Below the pieces are notes generated by a model that saw nothing but the letters and a program-made list of their open reading frames with translations, did no database searches and was not told where the DNA came from. A stretch of DNA of 64,000 nucleotides from Paenibacillus sp. JQZ6Y-1 (GTDB taxonomy: Bacteria > Bacillota > Bacilli > Paenibacillales > Paenibacillaceae), in contig NZ_JBFDUZ010000002.1 in the NCBI RefSeq assembly GCF_040719145.1, positions 186,001 through 250,000 of the forward strand, read 5' to 3'. This document shows, in pieces, positions 1 through 8,550 of this stretch. How positions within the stretch are numbered: position 1 is the first letter of the stretch; each line of letters begins with the position of its first letter. A program made the position numbers and the translations under genes.

Positions 1-416
1 CCCGGGGTAACTGGGAACCAATTAGCAATCCAAGGAATGGTGTTCAAACGGGTGCGCAATAGAACCGTATCGATTTTGGGTGCGTCGTATACGCGTAGGG
101 AAATACGGAATTGACCGTTGCCCTGTTTATCTTTTAAAAAATCAAAGTCATAAAAATCGATATTGTATCCAAGTTCCGCTCGAATGATGGGAAACAGTAC
201 CGAGACAAGTGTCTGCCCGTGGGCATTCTTGTATCCATCGTAGAACCCATCCTCTACATTCAATAGAATCGAATAATTCCCCCACGAATTGTACGAAGAG
301 GCAGAATAATCAGAAACATATACATCGTTAGTTACCGTGCTGTTAGCGAATGCAGCAGGAGCCAGTATGGTCCACAACAATAGAATGGATAAGATAGACA
401 GGAACGATTTGATCAT
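1..416 (-). CDS. Secreted protein of unknown function, C-terminus cut by window edge
   Basis: The minus strand reads open from an ATG at 416 down to the window edge, giving 138 residues. The protein begins MIKSF, followed by a hydrophobic stretch rich in Leu/Ile and an AFA cleavage-like site near residue 24, so a Sec signal peptide is likely. The rest is rich in Tyr, Asp and Asn with no motif I recognise. A near-perfect ribosome binding site (AAAGGAGGAA, complement of about 422-432) sits just upstream and supports this start. The region between this gene and the next carries regulatory structure for the divergent gene. Function unknown; the product is probably extracellular. Only the start, signal peptide and about 115 mature residues are visible. 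Confidence 0.75.
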   Translation of the reverse strand, partial: MIKSFLSILSILLLWTILAPAAFANSTVTNDVYVSDYSASSYNSWGNYSILLNVEDGFYDGYKNAHGQTLVSVLFPIIRAELGYNIDFYDFDFLKDKQGNGQFRISLRVYDAPKIDTVLLRTRLNTIPWIANWFPVTP

Positions 417-563
417 AATAGATTCCTCCTTTATCGTTGGCAAAATGGTATACCGATGAATACAGCGTATGTAATGTCATGTTGAGCGTACCGTATGTCC
501 TCCTTTCCCTGAATCTGCTAAGATAATAACTTATTTACTAAAATATGTATATATTAAATGTTA

Positions 564-581
564 ATTCCATTAAAATGGAAT
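564..581. promoter_or_regulatory. Short inverted repeat, possible operator
   Basis: ATTCCAT (564-570) and ATGGAAT (575-581) form a 7-bp inverted repeat with a four-base spacer in AT-rich DNA between two divergent genes. It could be an operator or a chance palindrome. No regulator is assigned. Confidence 0.25.
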
Positions 582-650
582 CGTTGGATGAAAGTTGGTA
601 AATGAATTGTTTCCATTTGTAACTTTCCGTAGGTTGTTCGCCGAATATAA

Positions 651-798
651 ACGGTGTTACCTTACAAGGTGTCCGGCGCACTGGCTGTGCAGCGGATGGC
701 AGCGAAGCCTAATATAGACTGGCAATGTATATTCAGGTGGAATCCCGTGATGCAAATTATCCGGTCTGCCAGTCTTCATAGTAAGGAAGTAACACCGT
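651..798 (+). ncRNA. Structured leader RNA, riboswitch-like, class not recognised
   Basis: The transcript upstream of the stalk-domain gene can fold into a closed multibranch structure. ACGGTGTTAC (651-660) is a perfect complement of GTAACACCGT (789-798). The helix continues with CTTAC (661-665) against GTAAG (781-785) past a GAA bulge, giving about 15 pairs. Inside are a hairpin with GCAC/GTGC (678-681/687-690) stacked on CCG/CGG, a small hairpin GGC/GCC (698-700/707-709), and an 8-bp stem GACTGGCA/TGCCAGTC (717-724/767-774) with a large internal region. I compared it from memory with c-di-GMP, cobalamin, ydaO, FMN, SAM and T-box consensus elements and found no match. It lies about 110 nt before the start codon, as expected for a cis-regulatory element. 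Confidence 0.5.
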
Positions 799-906
799 CA
801 TACATAAAGAGATGGTACGCCTCCATATGAAAGACTGATGTTTGGGAAACAAAGGATAGCGGAATATGGAAACAAGTTTGTAATCAGGGGACAAGGAGAT
901 GTCAAA

Positions 907-3633
907 GTGAAAAAGAAGCTAGGAACAGCATTACTTGCAACAGCATTAACCGTCAGCGGGGTTGTACATATCCCTTATGCGGTCGCGGCAACGCCTATCA
1001 AGATTGTGATTGATGGTGTACAGCTGAACACGGACCAACCTTCGGTCATGTCCGGCAGCCGTACGATGGTTCCACTGCGTGGCGTATTCGAAGCACTGAA
1101 TGCCAATGTCGGCTGGAAGCAAAGCACCCGCACCGTAACCGCTACCAAAAATGGCACAACCATTACCTTGCCACTCGGCTCCAAAACAGCCGTCATCAAT
1201 GGCAAAAATACCTCGCTCGACGTACCAGCAAAAGTGATCAAAGGTCGCACCATGGTTCCACTGCGCTTTGTCAGTGAAGCGCTTGGCAACAAAGTAGGCT
1301 GGAACAAAGCTACCCAGACCGTGACGATCACAACCGGCAGTAGCAATACACCGACTACACCGACCACGCCAACCGTTGACAGTGCTGTGATGCCTGTCGC
1401 TTATGTCAATGCGTCCGTTGTCGGTCAGCAAGGCAATGGCAGCGATCTGCAAGTCGTTTTCCCAGCTTCCACTAGCAAAACAGGTCTGAACCAATATCGC
1501 ATTCTGGTGAGCAAAGCGTCGGATACCAGCTCCTTTACACTCAGCCGTGCGCTAGCAGTACCTGCCGGCAATTATCAAGCAATACCCGCAGGCAGTAGCA
1601 GTAACTATACGATTACTCTGACTCCACAGTCCAAGGATGTAAACGGCGATCTAATTCAGAAAAATGTCAGCTACCGCGTCTATGTCGTAGCTGTCGGCAA
1701 TACCGGCTATATCAGTGCGATCACCACCGGTCAATCGCTCGTGAATCTGGGCGCTACCGTATCGGCATCGGCAACACCAAATAATGTCAAGCTGAGCGAC
1801 GTGTCCGATTACAATGACGGCCGTGATCTGTCCGTATCCTTTGGCAAAGCATCGACGGAAACAGATGTTTCGTCTTATCGTCTGTTTATCGTGCGTACAG
1901 CGAATGCCAGCACATTCAATACGTCGCAGGCATCTGCCATCAGCAGCGATAACTACACGCTCGTTAGCAAAACTGGCTCCGATCAAACGGTACGTCTAAA
2001 AACAGCAAGTCGCGATACATCCGGCAAAACGATCCAGCAGGGTGTTGCATATTCTGCATTTGTCATGGCAGTGAATAACGCTGGCGATGTACTTGGTCTG
2101 TCGGCAGTATCTAACAGCGTCACACTCGGCAACACAGCACCAACGGTCAGCATCAGTAAAGTGTCGGATGTGAGCAATTTGGGCGATGCGCGCGATATTC
2201 AGCTATCGTTTGATAAAATTGCCGACGAATCCAAAATCAGCGGCTACCGTGTGTTCGTCGTTCGCAGCAAGGACTCTGACAACTTCGATCTGGCAACTGC
2301 ATCCGGCCTAGTATCCAGTCGCTATATGGATGTATCCAAAGACGGCTCCGATCACGTACTGACTCTGTCATCCTCGCTCAAGGATAACAATGGAGACGCA
2401 ATCACCAACAATGTCACTTATCGCGTATTCGTAATGAGCCGTGGTACAGGCTCCTACAGCGATGCCTTGTCTGCTGCTTCGTCCAGCATCACCCTGTCGT
2501 CCAACAGCAAAACAGTCGGCACCGCGAGCAGTGTTACGCTGACTGATGTGAGCGACTATGGCGATGGACGCGATGCTCAGGTTACGTTTAACAAAGCTAG
2601 CGATGAGAACTTGGTGAGTCAATATCGCGTAATGCTCGTCAAAGCAAGCAATTCCAGCAACTTCACCCAAGCCAAAGCCCAGAACGTATCTAGCTCCAAC
2701 TATACGTCTGTAACGAAAAACGGCTCCAATCGCACTGTAACGCTCGCTGCTGGTGCGCGTGATACCGATGGAGACACTATCAAAAATGGTGTGGCATATC
2801 GCGCATATGTACTGACAGTGGGCAGTGGGGATGCGGCAGATACGTATGCGCTATCGTCCAGCTCCAGCACCATTACACTCGCAGGCAGTACAGCTGTATC
2901 CGCTGTAAGTGGCGTAACCGCCACTGGCAGCAGCCCAAGCAGTGCGAAGGATATTACAGTCAGCTTTACACCAGCGAACGATACTGGTATTAACGAATAT
3001 CGGATCATCGCTGTGCGTACCGATCAGGCAGGCTCGTTCAATTTGGCAGCAGCCAACAATACGAGTTCCGCCAATTACACTCGCGTCAACAAAACCGCTG
3101 CCAAAGTTACACAGGCACTGACCGATAGCACGAAGGATTCCAACGGGAACGCTCTTGTGAAAAATGTTAGCTACCGCCTCTATGTTCTGGCTGTCGCGGA
3201 CGGCTCGACCCGTACAGTGAATGCCTTGTCTGGCGCGTCGAATGACTTTACCCTGACGGAAAAAGCAGTGGCTGCACCGACCAGCGTATCTGCCGATGCT
3301 ATCAATAACGGCACCGCGATTCGCGTAAGCTTCTCCCGTCCGTCAGATACAACTGGCATCAATTCGTATGCGATCATGCTCGTGCCTTCTGCGAATGCTA
3401 ATAGCTTCTCGCTGGCAGACGCTAACCGCGTTACAGCGCCGAATTATCAGACGGTAACCGGCTCGACGTATAGCGAATGGTCGTTCTCGCTCAGCAATAC
3501 CGACTATAGTGGCAATGCGCTGCGTCAAGGGGTAACGTACAAAGCGTTTGTCGTATCGGTAGCTAATGGCAGTACAGCAACTGTAAACGCCTTGTCGCCA
3601 GCTTCCCGCGAAGTCACCATGATCCAGCAGTAA
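907..3633 (+). CDS. Secreted stalk-domain protein with six Ig/FN3-like repeats
   Basis: I place the start at GTG 907, after AAGGAG at about 893-898; the frame is open further upstream but without a ribosome site. The 908-aa product has a signal peptide (VKKKLG, hydrophobic core, AVAA) and then a copper amine oxidase N-terminal-like (stalk) domain at about residues 30-145. That domain carries two RTMVPLR motifs, each followed by EAL and VGW. The rest is six tandem units of about 120 residues, each starting with a V..SDV..DGRD-like stretch and ending with a VxYRxxVxAV strand, which suggests beta-sandwich repeats. There is no sortase motif or S-layer domain. Probably an exported surface or matrix protein. 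A structured leader RNA precedes it and an intrinsic terminator follows. Confidence 0.85.
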   Translation: MKKKLGTALLATALTVSGVVHIPYAVAATPIKIVIDGVQLNTDQPSVMSGSRTMVPLRGVFEALNANVGWKQSTRTVTATKNGTTITLPLGSKTAVINGKNTSLDVPAKVIKGRTMVPLRFVSEALGNKVGWNKATQTVTITTGSSNTPTTPTTPTVDSAVMPVAYVNASVVGQQGNGSDLQVVFPASTSKTGLNQYRILVSKASDTSSFTLSRALAVPAGNYQAIPAGSSSNYTITLTPQSKDVNGDLIQKNVSYRVYVVAVGNTGYISAITTGQSLVNLGATVSASATPNNVKLSDVSDYNDGRDLSVSFGKASTETDVSSYRLFIVRTANASTFNTSQASAISSDNYTLVSKTGSDQTVRLKTASRDTSGKTIQQGVAYSAFVMAVNNAGDVLGLSAVSNSVTLGNTAPTVSISKVSDVSNLGDARDIQLSFDKIADESKISGYRVFVVRSKDSDNFDLATASGLVSSRYMDVSKDGSDHVLTLSSSLKDNNGDAITNNVTYRVFVMSRGTGSYSDALSAASSSITLSSNSKTVGTASSVTLTDVSDYGDGRDAQVTFNKASDENLVSQYRVMLVKASNSSNFTQAKAQNVSSSNYTSVTKNGSNRTVTLAAGARDTDGDTIKNGVAYRAYVLTVGSGDAADTYALSSSSSTITLAGSTAVSAVSGVTATGSSPSSAKDITVSFTPANDTGINEYRIIAVRTDQAGSFNLAAANNTSSANYTRVNKTAAKVTQALTDSTKDSNGNALVKNVSYRLYVLAVADGSTRTVNALSGASNDFTLTEKAVAAPTSVSADAINNGTAIRVSFSRPSDTTGINSYAIMLVPSANANSFSLADANRVTAPNYQTVTGSTYSEWSFSLSNTDYSGNALRQGVTYKAFVVSVANGSTATVNALSPASREVTMIQQ

Positions 3634-3718
3634 GATGCTATTGGTGATTGAAGCTTCATCTTCTCATCGGATGCGATCCAACGGATGCGCTCGAATGAGA
3701 TACGATCTGCCATAAACC

Positions 3719-3757
3719 AAACCGGTTATTTCCCTATATGGGAGGTAACCGGTTTTT
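3719..3757 (+). terminator. Intrinsic terminator after the stalk-domain gene
   Basis: AACCGGTTA plus CCC pairs with GGG plus TAACCGGTT around a TATAT loop and is followed by TTTTT. It lies 85 bp after the stop codon. Confidence 0.85.
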
Positions 3758-3812
3758 GTAGTTTAGACCTCAAGCAGGATTACGCTGCCAAGGAGGATGA
3801 GGCGGAATCGAT

Positions 3813-3843
3813 TTGACTTTTCATATCGGAAATTGGGTACAAT
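3813..3843 (+). promoter_or_regulatory. Candidate sigma-A promoter for the aldo/keto reductase
   Basis: TTGACT (3813-3818) and TACAAT (3838-3843) are good -35 and -10 hexamers, but the 19-bp spacer is longer than ideal. Transcription would start about 45 nt before ATG 3896. Confidence 0.45.
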
Positions 3844-3895
3844 AAAGAGGTGCAAGCCGAAATTATGCCCGGTGTGGCGGAAACGAGGGAACAGC

Positions 3896-4873
3896 ATGGA
3901 ATATGTAAAATTAGGACGTACCGGACTAGAAGTATCACGGCTCTGTCTTGGATGTATGAGTTACGGCGTACCGGAGCGCGGTACACATCCGTGGACGATG
4001 GACGAAGAGGAAAGTCGCCCCTTTATCCGGCAAGCGCTGGAAATGGGGATTAACTTCTTCGATACTGCCAATGTCTACTCCGATGGAACGAGCGAGGAGA
4101 TTGTTGGTCGTGCGCTCAAGGATTATGCGCACCGTGACGATGTAGTAATCGCGACCAAGGTACATGGCAAAATGCGTCCGGGTCCTAACGGCGGCGGACT
4201 ATCGCGCAAAGTGATTTTGAGTGAGATCGATAACAGTCTGCGTCGTCTAGGTACTGACTATGTGGACCTATATCAGATTCATCGCTGGGACCCGCTCACA
4301 CCGATTGAAGAAACGCTAGAAGCACTGAACGATGTCGTTCGTGCTGGGAAAGCACGTTATATCGGAGCTTCCTCCATGTACGCATGGCAATTTATGAAGG
4401 CATTGGACATTTCCAAACGAAACGGCTGGGCGAGCTTTGTCTCCATGCAGAACCATGTGAATCTGCTGTATCGTGAAGAGGAACGTGAGATGCTGCCGCT
4501 ATGCCGCGAGGAAGGCATAGGCGTCATTCCGTGGAGCCCACTCGCACGCGGTCGTCTGACTCGTGACTGGAATGAGGAAACATCGCGCTCGGAGAGCGAT
4601 GCTTTTGGAAAAACGTTATATAACGCGTTTGAGGATGCGGACCGCCAAGTGGTAGAGCGGGTCGCTGACATTGCCAAAGAACGCGGTGTACCACGTGCGC
4701 AGATTGCTCTGGCATGGGTCATTCAGAAGCATCCAGTGACCGCGCCAATTATTGGAGCGACCAAGCTGAATCATCTGGAAGATGCTGTCGCAGCACTGGA
4801 TATTCATTTGACACCAGAAGAGATCGCCCGCCTAGAAGAACCATATGTACCGCATCCAGTGAGCGGATTCTAA
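3896..4873 (+). CDS. Aldo/keto reductase, YajO-like
   Basis: An NADPH-dependent TIM-barrel oxidoreductase of 325 aa, the usual length. The start is ATG 3896, with GAGGGA five bases upstream. The family catalytic tetrad is visible: D56 (FFDTAN), Y61, K88 (IATK) and H129 (YQIH). The motif GTDYVDLYQIHRWD and the C-terminal cofactor segment (PIIGATK...HLEDAV) are typical of the group containing E. coli YajO and yeast aryl-alcohol dehydrogenases. The physiological substrate cannot be deduced. The gene is monocistronic, with its own candidate promoter and a convergent gene downstream. Confidence 0.9.
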   Translation: MEYVKLGRTGLEVSRLCLGCMSYGVPERGTHPWTMDEEESRPFIRQALEMGINFFDTANVYSDGTSEEIVGRALKDYAHRDDVVIATKVHGKMRPGPNGGGLSRKVILSEIDNSLRRLGTDYVDLYQIHRWDPLTPIEETLEALNDVVRAGKARYIGASSMYAWQFMKALDISKRNGWASFVSMQNHVNLLYREEEREMLPLCREEGIGVIPWSPLARGRLTRDWNEETSRSESDAFGKTLYNAFEDADRQVVERVADIAKERGVPRAQIALAWVIQKHPVTAPIIGATKLNHLEDAVAALDIHLTPEEIARLEEPYVPHPVSGF

Positions 4874-4962
4874 CATAGTCGCTCTCTGTTAGTCGGTGGA
4901 ACACGATAAACATACATCAACCCTATCTCACCTGTAAAAACGGTATCTTATACATGAACGAT

Positions 4963-5032
4963 AACAAAAAAACACCCTGCTCTTATGCAACAACCGCTGA
5001 CTAAGGTTGAACTGCATGAAGAGTAGGGTGTT
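4963..5032 (-). terminator. Intrinsic terminator of the diguanylate cyclase gene
   Basis: On the minus strand a long imperfect hairpin pairs AACACCC-TGCTCTT (from 4971) with AAGAGTA-GGGTGTT (to 5032) and is followed by a run of seven T. It starts about 50 bp beyond the stop of the minus-strand gene. Confidence 0.8.
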
Positions 5033-5083
5033 CTTATGTTACCTCCAAAAGAAAACAATAGATGTGCTAGGATGGATGCTGCA

Positions 5084-6208
5084 TCAGGCAATGCTATGAA
5101 TGCTGCCCGCGGTGACCGTGCGATTTTTGCCGTTGCGTTTCGCTTGATACAGATATTGATCAACCTGTTCAAACAACTGCTCCTTGCTCAATCCCGGCTC
5201 GCAGCTGTGCAGACCGACGCTGACTGTAACCGTCTGGTTGTCCAGCTCTTTCCATCGTAGCCCTGCCAGATGGCTGCGAATACTTTCCACCAACTCATAC
5301 GCTTCCTCAAAGCTTTTATCAAAGATCAACAGTGCAAATTCCTCGCCACCGTAGCGTGCTGCGATGTCGCTGGATGAGATATACTGCTGAATCACCTGTG
5401 CCACAATACCAAGCACCATATCGCCTACTCGGTGACCATATGTATCGTTAATTTGTTTGAAATTATCGATATCCAGTAGTGCCAGATGCAACATGACACC
5501 CTGACTCGCATAATCGTAGGCGGTATCATAGTAATCTTTGAACGATACTTGATTATAGAGATTGGTTAATCCGTCGGTTTTGGAGATTTTGCTCATAATG
5601 GCATTACGGACAATCAGCTCTTGCTTGGATTGCATCGTCTGATGGAGATTGTTCAAAATCTCGCTGCCGCTCGCTACAATCACATGTGCAATATAAGTGC
5701 CTCCCATAATGAAGGCAGGAATAGAAACAACGTCAAATGCGGTCAAAAAGGTTCGGAAATGGGGATCGGCCAGATACAGTGCTGCAAATGCCACAATCTG
5801 AAGAATGGAAGGAATCCACAGCAATCGTCGTTTGAAAAAGATGACTGCCGAGAAGATAGGCATCAGACAGAGGGCGGTAATGATGCGTATGTCGTAGTTG
5901 AGATAGATGATCATCCAGGTAATGAAGGTGCTAGTCAGAAACAGTGCATAATACGAATGAGCCTGCTTCTTCCGCTGAATCCATTCAGCCCAGAGTATCA
6001 TGGCGATCATACAGAGCGTCGGAACAACTAGAATGTGAACATAAAAGTGGTATGGAGTTGTCCCATAGTCCAAAAATAAAAAAGAACCCAGCTGGGCAAT
6101 AAAATGAATGAAGACGACAAACCAGTATGTACTGAGAAAGTTACGAATCCACTGATGTTGCTGATTAATATGTTCAAGATGCGCAAAGACAGGGCTTGAG
6201 GATTTCAT
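5084..6208 (-). CDS. Membrane diguanylate cyclase (GGDEF protein)
   Basis: Predicted to make cyclic di-GMP from two GTP. The first half of the 374-aa protein has about six hydrophobic segments, i.e. a membrane sensor region. The C-terminal half is a GGDEF domain with the phenylalanine-aspartate track (DIDNFKQINDTYGH) and active-site GGEEF at about 287-291, so it should be catalytic. The four residues where the RxxD product-inhibition site normally sits read SSSD; the arginine is missing, suggesting weak feedback inhibition. I prefer ATG 6208 (GGGTG five bases upstream) over the TTG at 6220, which would add four residues. There is no EAL domain. It stands alone, followed by a strong terminator. 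Confidence 0.88.
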   Translation of the reverse strand: MKSSSPVFAHLEHINQQHQWIRNFLSTYWFVVFIHFIAQLGSFLFLDYGTTPYHFYVHILVVPTLCMIAMILWAEWIQRKKQAHSYYALFLTSTFITWMIIYLNYDIRIITALCLMPIFSAVIFFKRRLLWIPSILQIVAFAALYLADPHFRTFLTAFDVVSIPAFIMGGTYIAHVIVASGSEILNNLHQTMQSKQELIVRNAIMSKISKTDGLTNLYNQVSFKDYYDTAYDYASQGVMLHLALLDIDNFKQINDTYGHRVGDMVLGIVAQVIQQYISSSDIAARYGGEEFALLIFDKSFEEAYELVESIRSHLAGLRWKELDNQTVTVSVGLHSCEPGLSKEQLFEQVDQYLYQAKRNGKNRTVTAGSIHSIA

Positions 6209-6492
6209 AATATCACCCAATTACCTCATTCGATAATTTACATAATCGTATAACTGTTATTATAAAACATACGGATAGCAGAATAGAAGGTAACGATTAC
6301 CAGAAAATACAAAATGAAAGGCTTCCGAGCATGCTTTTCTAGAATGTTTTAAAAATTTTATGTAAGTCGTGTCATTCTATACATAACAAGGCTTGGGAGT
6401 GTACAAACAGATATGGGCGAATAAGGATAAACGTTTCAATTTGGTAATTAGTGTTAAATAACGGTTGTATTCCGAAACGGAGGCGACTATTT

Positions 6493-7368
6493 ATGCCAAT
6501 ACAAAGTGTAGACATTGAGCATCACACAGTAGAGGTTAACGGTATTCAGTTACATGTTGCGCAGGCAGGGCCGGAAAACGGGCCGCTTGTTATTTTGCTG
6601 CATGGCTTTCCTGAGTTCTGGCACGGCTGGACTCACCAGATTCCGGCGCTCACAGAAGCGGGGTATCGTGTCTGGGCACCCGATCAACGCGGGTACAATT
6701 TGAGTGAGAAGCCGGAAGGCATCGATTCGTATCAGCTGGACATTCTGACGGACGATATTGCTGCGCTGATTCAATCGTCTGGGCGAGAGCAAGTGGATAT
6801 GGTCGCTCATGACTGGGGCGCGATCGTTCAATGGCGTTTGTCCGAACGCTATCCTGAGCTTATTCGTCGTCAAGTGATTATGAATGTGCCTCATCCAGCA
6901 GTCATGATGGATTTTTTGAAAACCCATCCGAAGCAAATTGCCAAAAGTGCCTACGTCTTTTTCTTCCAGACACCGATTGTACCGGAAAAGGCAATCGCTG
7001 CTTCCAACTGGAAACGGCTCACGTCGATGCTACAGGAGTCTTCCAATGAGGGAGCCTTTACCGATGAGGAGCTGGAGCTGTACCGTGAAGCATGGTCACA
7101 GCCGGGCGCAGACACCGCGATGCTGAACTGGTATCGAGCGCTCATGCAGAAAAAGCCCGATCTATCGAGCGAGCAATTGATCACCGTACCAACACGAATG
7201 ATCTGGGGCAGCAAGGATCATGCGCTTAGCCGCGAAATGTCTGATCTTAGTATTCTTCGCTGTGCAGATGGAGAATTGATTCATCTGGATCATTGTACGC
7301 ATTGGCTACATCATGAAGATCCACAGCGAGTGAATACATTAATTTTGCAACATTTTCAATACGACTGA
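6493..7368 (+). CDS. Alpha/beta hydrolase, epoxide hydrolase/haloalkane dehalogenase-like
   Basis: A soluble 291-aa alpha/beta hydrolase. Start ATG 6493 has GGAGG nine bases upstream. The oxyanion motif HGFPEFW (37-43) and the nucleophile elbow VAHDWGA place an aspartate (D107) at the nucleophile position, as in epoxide hydrolases and haloalkane dehalogenases rather than serine esterases. A later acidic residue (GSKDHAL) and the His in the C-terminal CTHWLHHE segment can complete the triad. Substrate unknown. It is monocistronic, followed by a terminator about 30 bp downstream. Confidence 0.85.
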   Translation: MPIQSVDIEHHTVEVNGIQLHVAQAGPENGPLVILLHGFPEFWHGWTHQIPALTEAGYRVWAPDQRGYNLSEKPEGIDSYQLDILTDDIAALIQSSGREQVDMVAHDWGAIVQWRLSERYPELIRRQVIMNVPHPAVMMDFLKTHPKQIAKSAYVFFFQTPIVPEKAIAASNWKRLTSMLQESSNEGAFTDEELELYREAWSQPGADTAMLNWYRALMQKKPDLSSEQLITVPTRMIWGSKDHALSREMSDLSILRCADGELIHLDHCTHWLHHEDPQRVNTLILQHFQYD

Positions 7369-7400
7369 TGGAACAATATTGAACAGTAAGGTTAAAAAAT

Positions 7401-7445
7401 GGATACCGAAATCGCAAAATATGCAGATTTCAGGTATCCGTTTTC
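7401..7445 (+). terminator. Intrinsic terminator after the alpha/beta hydrolase
   Basis: GGATACC-GAAATC pairs with GATTT-GGTATCC around an A-rich loop, followed by GTTTTC. The T-run is short. Confidence 0.65.
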
Positions 7446-7551
7446 ATGCCTGCTAAATCGCTTAATGTCCGGTGCTGCGCGGTTTTGAAGATGTAAAGGA
7501 TCAAATAGAGCATGAACTTAAAATAAAATTACAGAAATTCCCTTATAGACG

Positions 7552-7580
7552 TTGTATTTATCGGCATAATGAGTTATAAT
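7552..7580 (+). promoter_or_regulatory. Sigma-A promoter of the cold shock gene with long leader
   Basis: TTGTAT (7552-7557), a 17-bp spacer and a consensus TATAAT (7575-7580). The predicted transcript has a leader of about 150 nt before ATG 7739. Long leaders are characteristic of csp mRNAs, where they act as a temperature-responsive RNA. No other gene is seen in 7369-7738. Confidence 0.7.
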
Positions 7581-7738
7581 ATGAATATCGAAATCGTGAC
7601 CTGAACTCACTTATTGTAGAGGGCTATCATACATGAGAAATATAATAACCTTGTACAATATGTGATTTTTCATTTTATCGGATGTTTTTCTCTGAATAAA
7701 GAAAGTCATGTAAATTTAATTTTTTGGAGGTACCTCAC

Positions 7739-7939
7739 ATGCAAACAGGTACAGTAAAATGGTTCAACGCTGAGAAAGGTTTTGGTTTCATCGAAGTAGA
7801 AGGCGGTAACGATGTATTCGTTCACTTCTCCGCGATCCAAGGCGACGGTTTCAAAACTCTTGACGAAGGTCAACGTGTAGAATTCAACGTAGTTGAAGGC
7901 AACCGTGGACCACAAGCTGAGAACGTTGTAAAACTGTAA
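7739..7939 (+). CDS. Cold shock protein, CspA/CspB family
   Basis: A 66-aa single-strand nucleic-acid-binding OB-fold protein acting as an RNA chaperone. RNP1 (KGFGFIEV) and RNP2 (VFVHFSAI) are intact, and the length is standard for Bacillus CspB. Start ATG 7739 has GGAGG eight bases upstream; a TTG at 7724 would overlap the ribosome site and is rejected. The long leader with its own promoter suggests post-transcriptional control by temperature. A strong terminator follows 15 bp after the stop, and the next gene is the cold-inducible YdjO homologue. Codon choice looks biased toward a small set (AAC, GGT, GTA, CAA), consistent with high expression. Confidence 0.97.
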   Translation: MQTGTVKWFNAEKGFGFIEVEGGNDVFVHFSAIQGDGFKTLDEGQRVEFNVVEGNRGPQAENVVKL

Positions 7940-7953
7940 TTTCAGCTTGAAAA

Positions 7954-7986
7954 GCGCCCTTAACGTAGTTAAGGGCGTCTTTTTTT
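7954..7986 (+). terminator. Intrinsic terminator of the cold shock gene
   Basis: GCGCCCTTAAC pairs with GTTAAGGGCGT around a tiny loop, followed by seven T residues. Confidence 0.92.
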
Positions 7987-8101
7987 ATATTCTGGCAGTA
8001 CCGATGGGAAATGGTCGATGTCTCATATGTTGCCGTCCGGTCCGACCACGGACAAGATGGTTATTGAAACAGGAGCAAACAGCTTCGGAAGGAGACCTTC
8101 A

Positions 8102-8317
8102 ATGTATTATTCGCGTAAAAACCCGATGCAAGAAATTCCAAAGGAAATGACGGACGTGTGGGTATGCAGTCAACCGGACTGTAATTCCTGGATGCGGCGC
8201 GCATTCGCCCTGGAGGACGAACCGGTGTGCGCAATATGCAAATCGCCCATGGTACACGGGCAAAAAGAATTGCCGTTGCTGGATTATGATGCCAAAGATA
8301 AATCGGCGAAAAAATAA
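8102..8317 (+). CDS. ydjO: Cold-inducible YdjO-like zinc-ribbon protein
   Basis: A 71-aa protein beginning MYYSRKNP with two cysteine pairs, VCSQPDC and CAIC, likely one zinc-binding ribbon, and a lysine-rich end. This pattern matches my memory of the cold-inducible protein YdjO of Bacillus subtilis. Start ATG 8102 has GGAAGGAGA just upstream; the in-frame ATG at 8018 lacks such a site and lies near the csp terminator. The molecular role of the family is not known. Position directly behind the cold shock gene fits a cold-response role, although the intervening terminator means it needs read-through or its own promoter. Confidence 0.8.
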   Translation: MYYSRKNPMQEIPKEMTDVWVCSQPDCNSWMRRAFALEDEPVCAICKSPMVHGQKELPLLDYDAKDKSAKK

Positions 8318-8368
8318 GTGCCGACTTCATAACAGCGTACGCTGTATCATATCGTTCGGATCGGGAAC

Positions 8369-8399
8369 AATCGTTGTCCTGAAACGGACGATTTTTTTT
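8369..8399 (+). terminator. Intrinsic terminator of the ydjO-like gene
   Basis: AATCGT and CC pair with GG and ACGATT with a small bulge, followed by eight T. Confidence 0.65.
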
Positions 8400-8429
8400 G
8401 CCCTTTTACATAAAATTTACCGAAATTAC

Positions 8430-8458
8430 TTGGTACAGCCGTCCACGTATTGTATGAT
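8430..8458 (+). promoter_or_regulatory. Sigma-A promoter of aguA-aguB
   Basis: TTGGTA (8430-8435), exactly 17 bp, then TATGAT (8453-8458). It lies about 90 bp before the aguA start and directly after the preceding terminator. Confidence 0.6.
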
Positions 8459-8550
8459 ATAGGTTGTTCCAAACCGTTCTGCTGTATGTACGGTCAAGTT
8501 GACACGTTCAGCGAACGATCCATTCCATATGAATAAGGTGAAGATTACTC

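Noticed and set aside
651-798. Assignment of the leader RNA to the c-di-GMP-I, ydaO or cobalamin class
   Set aside because: The GGCAAACC/GACGCAAAGCC, CCGAACCCGTCAGC and GCCACTG hallmarks are not present in the right order.
946-3713. Several minus-strand frames across the stalk-domain gene (for example 946-1494, 2368-2670)
   Set aside because: They lie wholly inside a gene with a signal peptide and repeats and have no ribosome sites; antisense shadows.
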